From contig RQOL01000433.1 of the NCBI GenBank assembly GCA_013076295.1, forward strand, positions 1 through 64,000: a stretch of DNA of 64,000 nt, written 5' to 3'. This DNA comes from Sanderia malayensis. Taxonomy: Eukaryota; Cnidaria; Scyphozoa; Semaeostomeae; Pelagiidae. Positions 40,601-55,600 of the stretch are shown piece by piece. Under the pieces are notes generated by a model, which did not search any database, had not been told where the DNA came from, and was given only the letters and a program-made list of their open reading frames with translations. A program made the position numbers and the translations under genes. The first letter of the stretch is position 1, and each line of letters starts with the position of its first letter.

Positions 40601-43430
40601 TTTGCTTTTTTTCAGTTATATTTACATTACTGCACATCAATTGCACATGAATCCACGTTATTGCAGTTGAAACTAAATAAAATACACATGCATTTGCTTG
40701 TTTTCAATGATATTAACATTACTCACACTAATTGCACATGAATCCACGTTATTGCAGTTGAAACTAAGTAAAATACACATGCATTTGCTTGTTTTCAGTG
40801 ATATTAACATTACTGCACAGAAAGTGCACATGAATCCACGTTATTACAACTGAAACTAAATAAAATACACATACATTTGCTTGTTTTCAATGATATTAAC
40901 ATTACTCACACTAATTGCACATGAATCCACGTTATTAAAGCTGAAACTAAGTAAAATACACATGCATTTGTTTGTTTTCAATGACACTAACATTACTCCA
41001 CACTAATTGCAGATGAATCCACGTTATTGCAGTTGAAACTAAGTAAAATACACATGCATTTGCTTGTTTTCAGTGATATTAACATTACTGCACAGAAATT
41101 GCACATGAATCTACGTTATTACAACTGAAACTAAGTAAAATACACATGCATTTGCTTTTTTTCAGTTATATTTACATTACTGCACACCAATTGCACATGA
41201 ATCCACGTTATTACAGCTGAAACTAAGTAAAATACACATGCATGCTTGTTTCCAGTGATATTAACATTATGCGCACTAATTGCACATGAATCCACGTTAT
41301 TCAGTTGAAACTAAATAAAAATACACATGCATTTGCTTGTTTTCAATGATATATGACATTACTCACACTAATTGCACATAAATCCACGTTATTGCAGTTG
41401 AAACTAAGTAAAATACACATGCATTTGCTGGTTTTCAGTGATATTAACATTACTGCACAGAAAGTGCACATGAATCCACGTAATTACAACTGAAACTAAG
41501 TAAAATACACATGCATTTGCTTTTTTTCAGTTATATTTACGTTATTGCACACCAAGTGCACATGAATCCACGTTATTACAGCTGAAACTAAAGTAATAAT
41601 ACACATGCATTGGCTTTGTTTCCAGTGATATTAACATTACTGCACACTAATTGCACATGAATCCACGTTATTGCAGTTGAAACTAAATAAAATACACATA
41701 CATTTGCTTGTTTTCAATGATATTAACATTACTCACACTAATTGCACATGAATCCACGTTATTAAAGCTGAAACTAAGTAAAATACACATGCATTTCCTT
41801 GTTTTCAGTGATATTAACAATACTGCACACTACTTGCGCATGAATCCACGTTATTACAGCTGAAACTAAGTAAAATACACTTGCATTTGCTTGTTTTCAG
41901 TAATATTCATAATACTCCACACTAATTGCACATGAATCCACGTTTTTACAGCTGAAACTAAGTAAAATACACATGCAATTGCTTGTTTTCAGTGATATTC
42001 ACAATACTGCACACTATTTGCACACGAATCTACGTTATTACAGTTGAAACTAAGGAAAATACACATGCATTTGCTTGTTTTCAGTGATTTTAACATTACT
42101 GCCCACTAATTGCACATGAATGCACGTTATTACAGCTGAAACTAAGTAAAATACACAAGCATTTGCTTGTCTTCAGTGATTTTAACATTACTGCACACTA
42201 ATTGCACATAAATCCACGTTATTACACCTGAAACTAAGTAAAATATACATGCATTCGCTTGTTTTCAGTGATTTTAGCATTACTGCACACTAATTGCACA
42301 TGAATCACGTTATTGCAGTTGAAACTAAATAAAATACACATGGATTGGCTTGTTTTCAGCGACACATTAACATTGTGACCTCGACACATGCAGTTCCTTG
42401 TTTTAAATAATATTAATCTAACTGCACACTAATTGCACATGAATCTACGTTATTACAGTTGAAACTAAGTAAAATACACATGCAATTGCTTGTTTTCAAT
42501 GATATTAACATTACTGCACACTAATTCAACATAACTCCACGTTATTACAGCTGAAACTAAGTAAATTACACATGCATTTGCTTGTTTTCAGTGATATTAA
42601 CTTTACTGCACACTAATTGCACTTGAATCTACGTTATTAAAGCTGAAACTAAGTAAAATACACATGCATTTGCTTGTTTTCAGTGATATTAACAACACTG
42701 CACACTAATTGCGCATGAATCCACGTTATTACAGTTGAAACTAAGTAAAATACACATGCATTTGCTTGTTTTCAGTGATATTAACATTACTGCACACTAA
42801 TTGCACATGAATCCACGTTATCAATGCTGAAACTAAGCAAAATACACATGCAATTGTTTGTTTTCAGTGATATTCACAATACTGCACACTAATTGCACAT
42901 GAATTCACGTTATTACAGTTGAAACGAAGTAAGATACACATGCATTTGCTTGTTTTCAGTGATTTTAACATTACTGCACACTAATTGCACATGAATCCAC
43001 GTTATTACACCTAAAACTAAGTAAAATACACATGCACTGGCTTGTTTCCAGTGATATTAACATTACTGCACACTAATTGCACATGAATCCCATTATTGCA
43101 GTTGAAACTAAAAAAAATACACATGCATTTGCTTGTTTTCAATGATATTAACATTACTCACACTAATTGCACATGAATCCACGTTATTAAAGCTGAAACT
43201 AAGTAAAATACACATGCATTTGCTTGTTTTCAGTGATATTAACAATACTGCACATTAATTGCGCATGAATCCACGTTATCACAGCTGAAACTAAGTAAAA
43301 TACACTTGCATTTGCTTGTTTTCAGTGATATTAACATTACTGCACACTAATTGCACATGAATCCACTTTATTGCAGTTGAAACTAAGTAAAATACACATG
43401 CATTTGTTTGTTTTCAATGATACTGACATT
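37700..43430. repeat. Satellite B higher-order repeat, copies 4981 bp apart
   Basis: The rare variant CAATGCTGAAACTAAGCAAA occurs at 37841 and 42822, and TTATTACACCTAAAACTAAG at 38021 and 43002, both 4981 bp apart. The same order of variants continues on both sides. The first copy has extra single-base losses relative to the second: GAACTAAGTAAATAC near 38302 against GAAACTAAGTAAAATAC near 43286. Limits are approximate. Confidence 0.75.
42340..42430. repeat. Aberrant satellite B marker unit 1
   Basis: A divergent unit has GGATTGGCTTGTTTTCAGCG, then ACACATTAACATTGTGACCT, CGACACATGCAGTTCCTTG and TTTTAAATAATATTAATCT in place of the normal sequence. The same unit recurs near 46206, 47811, 50342 and 52550, so it tags copies of a longer duplicated block. 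Confidence 0.85.
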
Positions 43431-46169
43431 ACTCCACCTAATTGCACATGAATCACGTTATTACAGTTGAAACTAAGTAAAATACACATGCATTTGTGTT
43501 TTCAGTGATATTAACATTACTGCACACTAATTGCACATGAATCCACGTTATCAGTTGAAACTAAGTAAAATACACATGCATTTGCTTGTTTTCAGTGATA
43601 TTAACATTACTGCACACTAATTGCACTGAATACGTTATTACAGTGAACTAAGTAAAATACACATGCATTTGCTTTGTTTTCAATGATACTGCATTACTGC
43701 CACATAATTGCACATGAATCCACGTTATTACAGTTGAAACTAAGTAAAATACACATGCATTTGCTGTTTTCAGTGATATTAACATTACTGCACACTAATT
43801 GCACTGAATCCACGTTATTGCAGTAAACTAAGTAAATACACATGCATTGCTTGTTTCAGTGATATTAACATTACTGCACACTAATTGCACATAATCCACG
43901 TTATTGCAGTTGAAACTAAATAAAATACACATGCATTTGCTTGTTTTCAGTGATATTAACATTACTCACACTAATTGCACATAAATCCACGTTATTGCAG
44001 TTGAAACTAAGTAAAATACACATGCATTTGCTTGTTTTCAGTGATATTTAACATTACTGCACAGAATTGCACATGAATCCACGTTATTAGAACTGAAACT
44101 AAGTAAAACACATGCATTGCTTGTTTCAGTGATATTACATTACTGCACACAATTGCACATGAATCCACGTTATTAGCTGAAACTAAGTAAAATACACATG
44201 CATTTGCTTGTTTCAGTGATATTAACATTACTCACACTAATTGCACATGAATCCACGTTATTGCTGAAACTAAGTAAAATACACATGCATTTGCTTGTTT
44301 TCAATGATATTTAACATTACTCACACTAATTGCAATGAATCCACGTTATTCTGAAACTAAGTAAAATACACATGCATTTGCTTGTTTTCAGTGATCTTAA
44401 CATTACTGCACAGAAATTGCACATGAATCCACGTTATTACAACTGAAACTAAGTAAAATACACATGCATTTGCTTTTTTCAGTATATTTACATTACTGCA
44501 CATCAATTGCACATGAATCCACGTTATTGCAGTTGAAACTAAATAAAATACACATGCATTTGCTTGTTTTCAATGATATTAACATTACTCACACTAATTG
44601 CACATGAATCCACGTTATTGCAGTTGAAACTAAGTAAAATACACATGCATTTGCTTGTTTTCAGTGATATTAACATTACTGCACAAAGTGCACATGAATC
44701 CACGTTATTACAACTGAAACTAATAAAATACACATACATTTGCTTGTTTTCAATGATATTAACATTACTCACACTAATTGCACATGAATCCACGTTATTA
44801 AAGCTGAAACTAAGTAAAATACACATGCATTTGTTTGTTTTCAATGATACACATTACTCACACTAATTGCACATGAATCCACGTTATTGCAGTGAAACTA
44901 AGTAAAATACACATGCATTTGCTTGTTTTCAGTGATATTAACATTACTGCACAGAATTGCACATGAATCCACGTTATTACAGTTGAAACTAAGTAAAATA
45001 CACATGCATTTGCTTTTTTCAGTTATATTACATTACTGCACACCAATTGCACATGAATCCACGTTATTACAGCTGAAACTAAGTAAAATACACATGCATT
45101 TGCTTGTTTTCAGTGATATTAATTACTGCACTAATTGCACATGAATCCACGTTATTCAGTGAAACTAAATAAAATACACATGCATTTGCTTGTTTTCAAT
45201 GATATTGACATTACTCACACTAATTGCACATAATCCACGTTATTGCAGTTGAAACTAAGTAAAATACACATGCATTTGCTGGTTTTCAGTGATATTACAT
45301 TACTGCACAGAAAGTGCACATGAATCCACGTATTACAACTGAAACTAAGTAAAATACACATGCATTTGCTTTTTTTCAGTGATATTACGTTATTGCACAC
45401 AAGTGCACATGAATCCACGTTATTACAGCTGAAACTAAGTAAAATACACATGCATTGGCTTGTTTCAGTGATATTAACATTACTGCACACTAATTGCACA
45501 TGAATCCACGTTATTGCAGTGAAACTAAATAAAATACACATACATTTGCTTGTTTTCAATGATATTAACATTACTCACACTAATTGCACATGAATCCACG
45601 TTATTAAGCTGAAACTAAGTAAAATACACATGCATTTCTTGTTTTCAGTGATATTAACATACTGCACACTAATGCGCATGAATCCACGTTATTAGCTGAA
45701 ACTAAGTAAAATACACTGCATTTGCTTGTTTTCAGTTATATTCATAATACTCCACACTACTTGCACATGAATCCACGTTTTACAGCTGAAACTAAGTAAA
45801 ATACACATGCATTGCTTGTTTTCAGTGATATTCACAATACTGCACACTATTTGCACACGAATCTACGTTATTACAGTTGAAACTAAGTAAAATACACATG
45901 CATTTGCTTGTTTTCAGTGATTTTAACATTACTGCCCACTAATTGCACATGAATGCACGTTATTACAGCTGAAACTAAGTAAAATACACAAGCATTTGCT
46001 TGTCTTCAGTGATTTTAACATTACTGCACACTAATTGCACATAAATCACGTTATTACACTGAAACTAAGTAAAATATACATGCATTCGCTTGTTTTCAGT
46101 GATTTTAGCATTACTGCACACTAATTGCACATGAATCACGTTATTGCAGTTTAAACTAAATAAAATGAA

Positions 46170-46260
46170 TGGATTGGCTTGTTTTCAGCGACACATTAAC
46201 ATTGTGACCTCGACACATGCAGTTCCTTGTTTTAAATAATATTAATCTAACTGCACACTA
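46170..46260. repeat. Aberrant satellite B marker unit 2
   Basis: Second copy of the TTGTGACCTCGACACATGCA unit, with GACCTCGAC at 46206. It is followed by the same TTAAATAATATTAATCTAAC variant as unit 1. Confidence 0.85.
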
Positions 46261-47774
46261 ATTGCACATGAATCTACGTTATTACAGTTGAAACTAAGTA
46301 AAATACACATGCAATTGCTTGTTTTCAATGATATTAACATTACTGCACACTAATTCAACATAACTCCACGTTATTACAGCTGAAACTAAGTAAATTACAC
46401 ATGCATTTGCTTGTTTTCAGTGATATTAACATTACTGCACACTAATTGCACTTGAATCTACGTTATTCAGCTGAAACTAAGCAAATTACACATGCATTTG
46501 CTTGTTTTCAGTGATATTAACATTACTGCGTACTAATTGCACTTGAATCTACGTTATTACAGTTGAAACTAAGTAAAATACACATGGAGTTGCTTGTTTT
46601 CAATGATATTAACATTACTCCACACTAATTGCACTTAAATCTACGTTATTACAGTTGAAACTAAGTAAAATACACATGCAGTTGCTTGTTTTCAGTGATA
46701 TTAACATTACTGCACACTAATTGCACTTGAATCTACGTTATTACAGTTGAAACTAAGTAAAATACACATGCAGTTGCTTGTTTTCAGTGATATTAACATT
46801 ACTGCACACTAATTGCACATAACTCCACGTTATTTCCGCCGAAACTAAGTAAATTACACATGCATTTGCTTGTTTTCAGCGATATTAACACTACTGCACA
46901 CTAATTACACATGAATCTACGTTATTACAGTTGAAACTATGTAAATTACTCATGCATTCGCTTGTTTTCAGTTATATTAACATTACTGCACACTAATTGC
47001 ACGAAAATCTACGTTATTACAGTTGAAACTAAGTAAATTACACATGCAATTGCTTGTTTTCAGTGATATTAACATTACTGCACAATAATTGCACAAAAAT
47101 ACACGTTATTACAGGTGAAACTAATTAAATTAAACATGCATTTGCTTGTTTTCAGTGATATTAACATTACTGCACACTAATTGCACAAAAATCTACGTTA
47201 TTACAGTTGAAACTTAGTAAAATACACATGCATTTCCTTGTTTTCAGTGATATTAACAATACTGCACACTACTTGCGCATGAATCCACGTTATTACAGCT
47301 GAAACTAAGTAAATACACATGCATTTGCTTGTTTTCAGTTATATTATAATACTGCCACTAATTGCACATGAATCCACGTTTTACAGCTTGAAACTAAGTA
47401 AAATACACATGCAATTGCTTGTTTTCAGTGATATTCACAATACTGCACACTATTTGCACACGAATCTACGTTATTACAGTTGAAACTAAGGAAAATACAC
47501 ATGCATTTGCTTGTTTTCAGTGATTTTAACATTACTGCCCACTAATTGCACATGAATGCACGTTATTACAGCTGAAACTAAGTAAAATACAAGCATTTGC
47601 TTGTCTTCAGTGATTTTAACATTACTGCACACTAATTGCACATAAATCCACGTTATTACACCTGAAACTAAGTAAAATATACATGCATTCGCTTGTTTTC
47701 AGTGATTTTAGCATTACTGCACACTAATTGCACATGAATCACGTTATTGCAGTTTAAACTAAATAAAATGAACA

Positions 47775-47865
47775 TGGATTGGCTTGTTTTCAGCGACACA
47801 TTAACATTGTGACCTCGACACATGCAGTTCCTTGTTTTAAATAATATTAATCTAACTGCACACTA
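47775..47865. repeat. Aberrant satellite B marker unit 3
   Basis: Third copy of the marker unit, with GACCTCGAC at 47811. It is about 1605 bp after unit 2, in step with the 1.6-kb duplication. Confidence 0.85.
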
Positions 47866-50304
47866 ATTGCACATGAATCTACGTTATTACAGTTGAAACT
47901 AAGTAAAATACACATGCAATTGCTTGTTTTCAATGATATTAACATTAGCACACTAATTCAACATAACTCCACGTTATTACAGCTGAAACTAAGTAAATTA
48001 CACATGCATTTGCTTGTTTTCAGTGATATTAACATTACTGCACACTAATTGCACTTGAATCTACGTTATTACAGCTGAAACTAAGCAAATTACACATGCA
48101 TTTGCTTGTTTTCAGTGATATTAACATTACTGCGTACTAATTGCACTTGAATCTACGTTATTACAGTTGAAACTAAGTAAAAATACACATGGAGTTGCTT
48201 GTTTTCAATGATATTAACATTACTCCACACTAATTGCACTTAAATCTACGTTATTACAGTTGAAACTAAGTAAAATACACATGCAGTTGCTTGTTTTCAG
48301 TGATATTAACATTACTGCACACTAATTGCACTTGAATCTACGTTATTACAGTTGAAACTAAGTAAAATACACATGCAGTTGCTTGTTTTCAGTGATATTA
48401 ACATTACTGCACACTAATTGCACATAACTCCACGTTATTTCCGCCGAAACTAAGTAAATTACACATGCATTTGCTTGTTTTCAGCGATATTAACACTACT
48501 GCACACTAATTACACATGAATCTACGTTATTACAGTTGAAACTATGTAAATTACTCATGCATTCGCTTGTTTTCAGTTATATTAACATTACTGCACACTA
48601 ATTGCACGAAAATCTACGTTATTACAGTTGAAACTAAGTAAATTACACATGCAATTGCTTGTTTTCAGTGATATTAACATTACTGCACAATAATTGCACA
48701 AAAATACACGTTATTACAGGTGAAACTAATTAAATTAAACATGCATTTGCTTGTTTTCAGTGATATTAACATTACTGCACACTAATTGCACAAAAATCTA
48801 CGTTATTACAGTTGAAACTTAGTAAAATACACATGCATTTCCTTGTTTCCAGTGATATTAACATTACTGCACACTAATTGCACCTAAATCCACGTTATTT
48901 CCGCCGAAACTAAGTAAATTACACATGCATTTGCTTGTTTTCAGTTATATTAACACTACTGCACACTAATTGCACATGAATCTACGTTATTACAGTTGAA
49001 ACTATGTAATTTACACATGCAAACGCTTGTTTTCAGTTATATTAACATTACTGCACACTAATTGCACGAAAATCTACGTTATTACAGTTGAAACTAAGTA
49101 AATTACACATGCAATTGCTTGTTTTCAGTGATATTAACATTACTGCACACTAAATGCACATAAATCCACGTTATTACAGGTGGAACTAAGTAAATTACAC
49201 ATGCATTTGCTAGTTTTCAGTGATATTAACATTACTGCACACTAATTGCACATAACTCCACGTTATTACCGTTGAAACTAAGTAAATTACACATGCATTT
49301 GCTTGTTTACAGTGATATTAACATTACGGCACACTAATTACACATGAATCTACGTTATTACAGTTGAAACTATGTAAATTACACATGCATTTGCTTGTTT
49401 TCAGCTATATTAACATTACTGCACACTAATTGCACAAAATTCTACGTTATTACAGTTGAAACTAAGTAAATTACACATGCAATTGCTTGTTTTCAGTGAT
49501 ATTAGCATTACTGCACACTAATTGCACATAAATACACGTTATTACAGGTGAAACTAATTAAATTACACATGCATTTGCTTGTTTTCAGTGATATTAACAT
49601 TACTGCACACTAATTGCACAAAAATCCACGTTATTACAGGTGGAGCTAAGTAAATTACACATGCATTTGCTTGTTTTCAGTGATATTAACATTACTGCAC
49701 ACTAATTGCACATAACTCCACGTTATTACCGCTGAAACTAAGTAAATTACACATGCATTTGCTTGTTTTCAGTGATATTAACATTACTGCACACTAATTG
49801 CACATGAATCCACGTTATTAAAGCTGAAACTAAGTAAAATACACATGCATTTGCTTGTTTTCAGTGATACTAACATTACTGCACACTATTTGCACATGAA
49901 TTCGCGTTATTAAAGCTGAAACTAAGTAAAATACCCATGCATTTCCTTGTTTTCAGTGATATTAACATTACTGCACACTAATTGCAACTGAATCCACGTT
50001 ATTGCAGTTGATACTAAGTAAAATACACATGCATTTGCTTGTTTTCAGTTATATTAACAATACTGCACACCAATTGCACATGAATCCACCTTATTACAGC
50101 TGAAACTAAGTAAAATACACATGCATTTGCTTGTTTTCAGTTATATTAACAATACTGCACACCAATTGCACATGAATCCACGTTATTACAGCCGAAACTT
50201 AGTAAAATACACATGTATTCGCTTGTTTTCAGTGATTTTAGCACTACTGCACACTAATTGCACATGAATCCACGTTATTGCAGTTGAAACTAAATAAAAT
50301 AAAC

Positions 50305-50395
50305 ATGGATTGGCTTGTTTTCAGCGACACATTAACATTGTGACCTCGACACATGCAGTTCCTTGTTTTAAGTAATATTAATCTTACTGCACACT
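50305..50395. repeat. Aberrant satellite B marker unit 4
   Basis: Fourth copy, with GACCTCGAC at 50342. It differs from units 1-3 in having TTTTAAGTAATATTAATCTT, a variant shared with unit 5, so units 4 and 5 form a separate pair. Confidence 0.85.
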
Positions 50396-50880
50396 AATTG
50401 CACATGAATCTACGTTATTACAGTCGAAACTAAGTAAAATACACATGTCATTGCTTGTTTTCAGTGATATTAACTTTACTGCACATTAATTGCACATGAA
50501 TCTACGTTATTACAGTTGAAACTAAGTAAAATACACATGCAATTGCTTGTTTCCAGTGATATTAACATTACTGCACACTAATTGCACCTAAATCCACGTT
50601 ATTACAGCTGAAACTAAGTAAATTACACATGCATTTGCTTGTTTTCAGTTATATTAACACTACTGCACACTAATTGCACATGAATCTACGTTATTACAGT
50701 TGAAACTATGTAAATTACACATGCAAACGCTTGTTTTCAGTGATATTAACATTACTGCGTACTAATTGCACTTGAATCTACGTTATTACAGTTGAAACTA
50801 AGCAACATACACATAGAGTTGCTTGTTTTCAATGATATTAACATTACTGCACACTAATTGCACTTAAATCTACGTTATTA

Positions 50881-51030
50881 CAAGTTGAAACTAAGGCTAA
50901 ATTACAGCATGCATTTGCTTGTTTTCAGTGATATTAACCATTATCCAGATCAATTCACCTAATTGCCATTTCTTTTTTATGATTATCTTACCTAATTGCA
51001 CATGAATTATTATTACAATGAAAACTAAGC
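50881..51030. other. Disrupted stretch in satellite B
   Basis: The monomer pattern breaks up here. There are insertions such as ACTAAGGCTAAATTACAGC and an off-pattern run near 50938-50990 (TCCAGATCAATTCACC, TTCTTTTTTATGATTATC), before normal monomers resume. No gene or known element is recognisable. A local assembly or consensus error is the simplest reading; a real rearrangement is possible. Confidence 0.6.
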
Positions 51031-51939
51031 AAATTACACATGCATTTGTTTGTTTTCAGTGATATTAACATTACTGCACACTAATTGCACATGAATACGT
51101 TATTACAAGTGAAACTAAGCAAATTACACATGATTTGCTTGGTTTTCAGTATATTAACATTACTGCACACTAATTGCACATGAAGATCTACTTTACTTAC
51201 AGGTTGAAACTAAGTAAATTACACATGCATTTGCTTGTTTTCAGTGATATTAACATTACTGCACACTAATTGCACATGAATCACGTTATTACAGGTGAAA
51301 CTAAGCAAATTACACATGCATTTGCTTGTTTTCAGTGATATTAACATTACTGCACACTAATTGCACATAAATCTACGTTATTACAAATGAAACTAAGCAA
51401 ATTACACATGCATTTGCTTGTTTTCAGTGATATTAACATTACTGCACACTAATTGCACATGAATCACGTTATTACAGGTGAAACTAAGAAATTACACATG
51501 CATTTGCTTGTTTTCAGTGATATTAACATTCTGCACACTAATTGCACATGAACTACGTTATTACAGTTGAAACTAAGCAAAATACACATGCATTTGCTTG
51601 TTTCAGTGATATTAACATTACTGCACACTAATTGCACATGAATCTACGTTATTACAAATGAAACTAAGCAAATTACACATGCATTTGCTTGTTTTCAGTG
51701 ATATTAACATTACTGCACACTAATTGCACATGAATCTACGTTATTACAGCTGAAACTAAGTAAATTACACATGCATTTGCTTGTTTTCAGTGATATTAAC
51801 ATTACTGCACACTAATTGCACATAAATCTACGTTATTACAGATGAAACTAAGAAATTACACATGCATTTGCTTGTTTTCAGTGATATTAACATTACTGCA
51901 CACTAATTGACAAAATCTACGTTATTACAGTTGAACTAG

Positions 51940-52080
51940 TAAATTACACATGCATTCGCTTGTTTTAGTATATATTAACATGCATTAGCTTGCATTTACA
52001 CTAATTGCTCGACAACACTAACCATCGTATATTACAGTTGAACTACTTAGAAATAAAATTACACATGCATTGCTTGTTTT
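51940..52080. other. Second disrupted stretch in satellite B
   Basis: Monomers are scrambled around TTAACATGCATTAGCTTGC and GCTCGACAACACTAACCATC, with misplaced pieces of normal monomer. The surrounding units also show many single-base losses. It is probably low-quality consensus rather than a distinct feature. Confidence 0.55.
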
Positions 52081-52514
52081 CAGTGATATTAACATTACTG
52101 CACACTAATTGCACATAAATACACGTTATTACAGGTGAAACTAATAAATTACACATGCATTGCTTGTTTTCAGTGATATTAACATTACTGCACACTAATT
52201 GCACATAATACACGTATTACAATGAAACTAAGAAATACACATGCATTTGCTTGTTTTCAGTATATTAACATTACTGCACACAATTGCACATGAATCACGT
52301 TATTACAGCTGAAACTAAGTAAAATTACACATGCATTTGCTTGTTTTCAGTTATATTAACATACTGCACACCAATTGCACATGAATCAACGTTATTACAG
52401 CCGAAACTTAGTAAAATACACATGTATTCCGCTTTGTTTTCAGTGATTTTAGCACTACTGCACACTAATTGCACATGAATCACGTTATGCAGTTGAAACT
52501 AAATAAAATACACA

Positions 52515-52605
52515 TGATTGGCTTGTTTTCAGCGACACATTAACATTGTGACTCGACACATGCAGTTCCTTGTTTTAAGTAATATTAATCTACTGCACAC
52601 TAATT
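52515..52605. repeat. Aberrant satellite B marker unit 5
   Basis: Fifth copy of the marker unit, reading TTGTGACTCGACACATGCAG at about 52546. One C of the GACCTCGAC core is missing, again a single-base loss in a homopolymer. It is about 2208 bp after unit 4. Confidence 0.8.
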
Positions 52606-55600
52606 GCACATGAATCTACGTTATTACAGTCGAAACTAAGTAAAATACACATGTCATTGCTTGTTTTCAGTGATATTAACTTACTGCACATAATTGCACA
52701 TGAATCTACGTTATTACAGTTGAAACTAAGTAAAATACACATGCAATTGCTTGTTTCCAGTGATATTAACATTACTGCACACTAATTGCACTAAATCCAC
52801 GTTATTACAGCTGAAACTAAGTAAATTACACATGCATTTGCTTGTTTCAGTGATATTAACATTACTGCACACTAATTGCACATGAATCTACGTTATTACA
52901 GTTGAAACTAAGTAAATTACACATGCAAGCTTGTTTCAGTGATATTAACATTATGCACTAATTGCACATGAATCTACGTTATTACAGTGAACTAAGCAAA
53001 TACACATGCATTTGCTTGTTTTCAGTGATATTAACATTACTGCACACTAATTGCACATGAATCTACGTTATTACAGTTGAAACTAAGTAAATACACATGC
53101 ATTTGCTTGTTTTCAGTGATATTAACATTACTGCACACTAATTGCACATGAATCACGTTATTACAGTGAAACTAAGTAAATTACACATGCATTTGCTTGT
53201 TTTCAGTGATATTAACATTACTGCACACTAATTGCACATGAATCTACGTTATTACAGTTGAAACTAAGTAAATTACACATGCATTTGCTTGTTTTCAGTG
53301 ATATTAACATTACTGCACACTAATTGCACATGAATCTACGTTATTACAGTTGAAACTAAGTAAATTACACATGCATTTGCTTGTTTTCAGTGATATTAAC
53401 ATTACTGCACACTAATTGCACATGAATCACGTTATTACAGTGAAACTAAGTAAATACACATGCATTTGCTTGTTTCAGTGATATTAACATTACTGCACAC
53501 TAATTGCACATGAATCTACGTTATTACAGCTGAAACTAAGCAAATTACACATGCATTTGCTTGTTTTCAGTGATATTAACATTACTGCACACTAATTGCA
53601 CATGAATCTACGTTATTACAGCTGAAACTAAGTAAAATACACATGCATTTGCTTGTTTTCAGTGATATTAACATTACTGCACACTAATTGCACATGAATC
53701 TACGTTATTACAAGTGAAACTAAGTAAGATACACATGCATTTGCTTGTTTTCAGTGATATTAACATTACTGCACACTAATTGCACATGAATCTACGTTAT
53801 TACAGTTGAAACTAAGTAAAATACACATGCATTTGCTTGTTTTCAGTGATATTAACATTACTGCACACTAATTGCACATGAATCACGTTATTACAGCTGA
53901 AACTAAGTAAATTACACATGCATTTGCTTGTTTTCAGTGATATTAACATTACTGCACACTAATTGCACATGAATCTACGTTATTACAGTTGAAACTAAGT
54001 AAATTACACATGCATTTGCTTGTTTTCAGTGATATTAACATTACTGCACACTAATTGCACAGAATCTACGTTATTACAGTGAAACTAGTAAATTACACAT
54101 GCATTGCTTGTTTTAGTATATTAACATTACTGCACACTAATTGCTGAACTACGTTATTACAGTGAAACTAAGTAAATTACACATGCATTGCTTGTTTTCA
54201 GTGATATTAACATTACTGCACACTAATTGCACATGAATCACGTTATTACAGTGAAACTAAGTAAAATACACATGCATTTGCTTGTTTTCAGTGATATTAA
54301 CATTACTGCACACTAATTGCACATGAATCCACGTTATTACAGCTGAAACTAAGAAAATACACATGCATTTGCTTGTTTTCAGTGATATTAACATTATGCA
54401 CACTAATTGCACATGAATCACGTTATTACAGCTGAAACTAAGTAAATACACATGCATTTGCTTGTTTTCAGTGATATAACATTACTGCACACTAATTGCA
54501 CATGAATCCACGTTATTACAGCTGAAACTAAGTAAAATACACATGCATTTGCTTGTTTTCAGTGATATTAACATTACTGCACACTAATTGCACATGAATC
54601 ACGTTATTACAGTTGAAACTAAGTAAAATACACATGCATTTGCTTGTTTTCAGTGATATTAACATTACTGCACACTAATTGCACATGAATCACGTTATTA
54701 CAGCTGAAACTAAGTAAAACACATGCATTTGCTTGTTTTCAGTATATTAACATACTGCACACTAATTGCACATGAATCACGTTATTACAGCTGAAACTAA
54801 GTAAAATACACATGCATTTGCTTGTTTTCAGTGATATTAACATACTGCACACTAATTGCAAATGAATGCACGTTATTACAGCTGAAACTAAGTAAAATAC
54901 ACATGCATTTGCTTGTTTTCAGTGATATTAACATTACTGCACACTAATTGCACATGAATCACGTTATTACAGTTGAAACTAAGTAAATACACATGCATTT
55001 GCTTGTTTTCAGTGATATTAACATTACTGCACACTAATTGCACATGAATCCACGTTATTACAAGCTGAAACTAAGTAAAATACACATGCATTTGCTTGTT
55101 TTCAGTGATATTAACATTACTGCACACTAATTGCACATGAATCACGTTATTACAGTGAAACTAAGTAAATTACACATGCATTTGCTTGTTTTCAGTGATA
55201 TTAACATTACTGCACACTAATTGCACATGAATCACGTTATTACAGCTGAAACTAAGCAAAATACACATGCATTTGCTTGTTTTCAGTGATATTAACATTA
55301 CTGCACACTAATTGCACATGAATCACGTTATTACAGTGAAACTAAGTAAAATACACATGCATTTGCTTGTTTTCAGTGATATTAACATTACTGCACACTA
55401 ATTGCACATGAATCTACGTTATTACAATGAAACTAAGTAAATTACACATGCATTGCTTGTTTTCAGTGATATTAACATTACTGCACACTAATTGCACATG
55501 AATCACGTTATTACAGTGAAACTAAGTAAATACACATGCATTTGCTTGTTTTCAGTGATATTAACATTACTGCACACTAATTGCACATGAATCACGTTAT

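Larger units (their letters stand above)
45840..49040. repeat. Satellite B higher-order tandem duplication, ~1.6-kb unit
   Basis: Variants recur at about 1605 bp: the marker GACCTCGACAC at 46206 and 47811, TATTTCCGCCGAAACTAAG at 46831 and 48436, and TTTGCACACGAATCTACG in the monomers near 45850 and 47453. The second copy follows the first directly. Limits are approximate. Confidence 0.8.
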
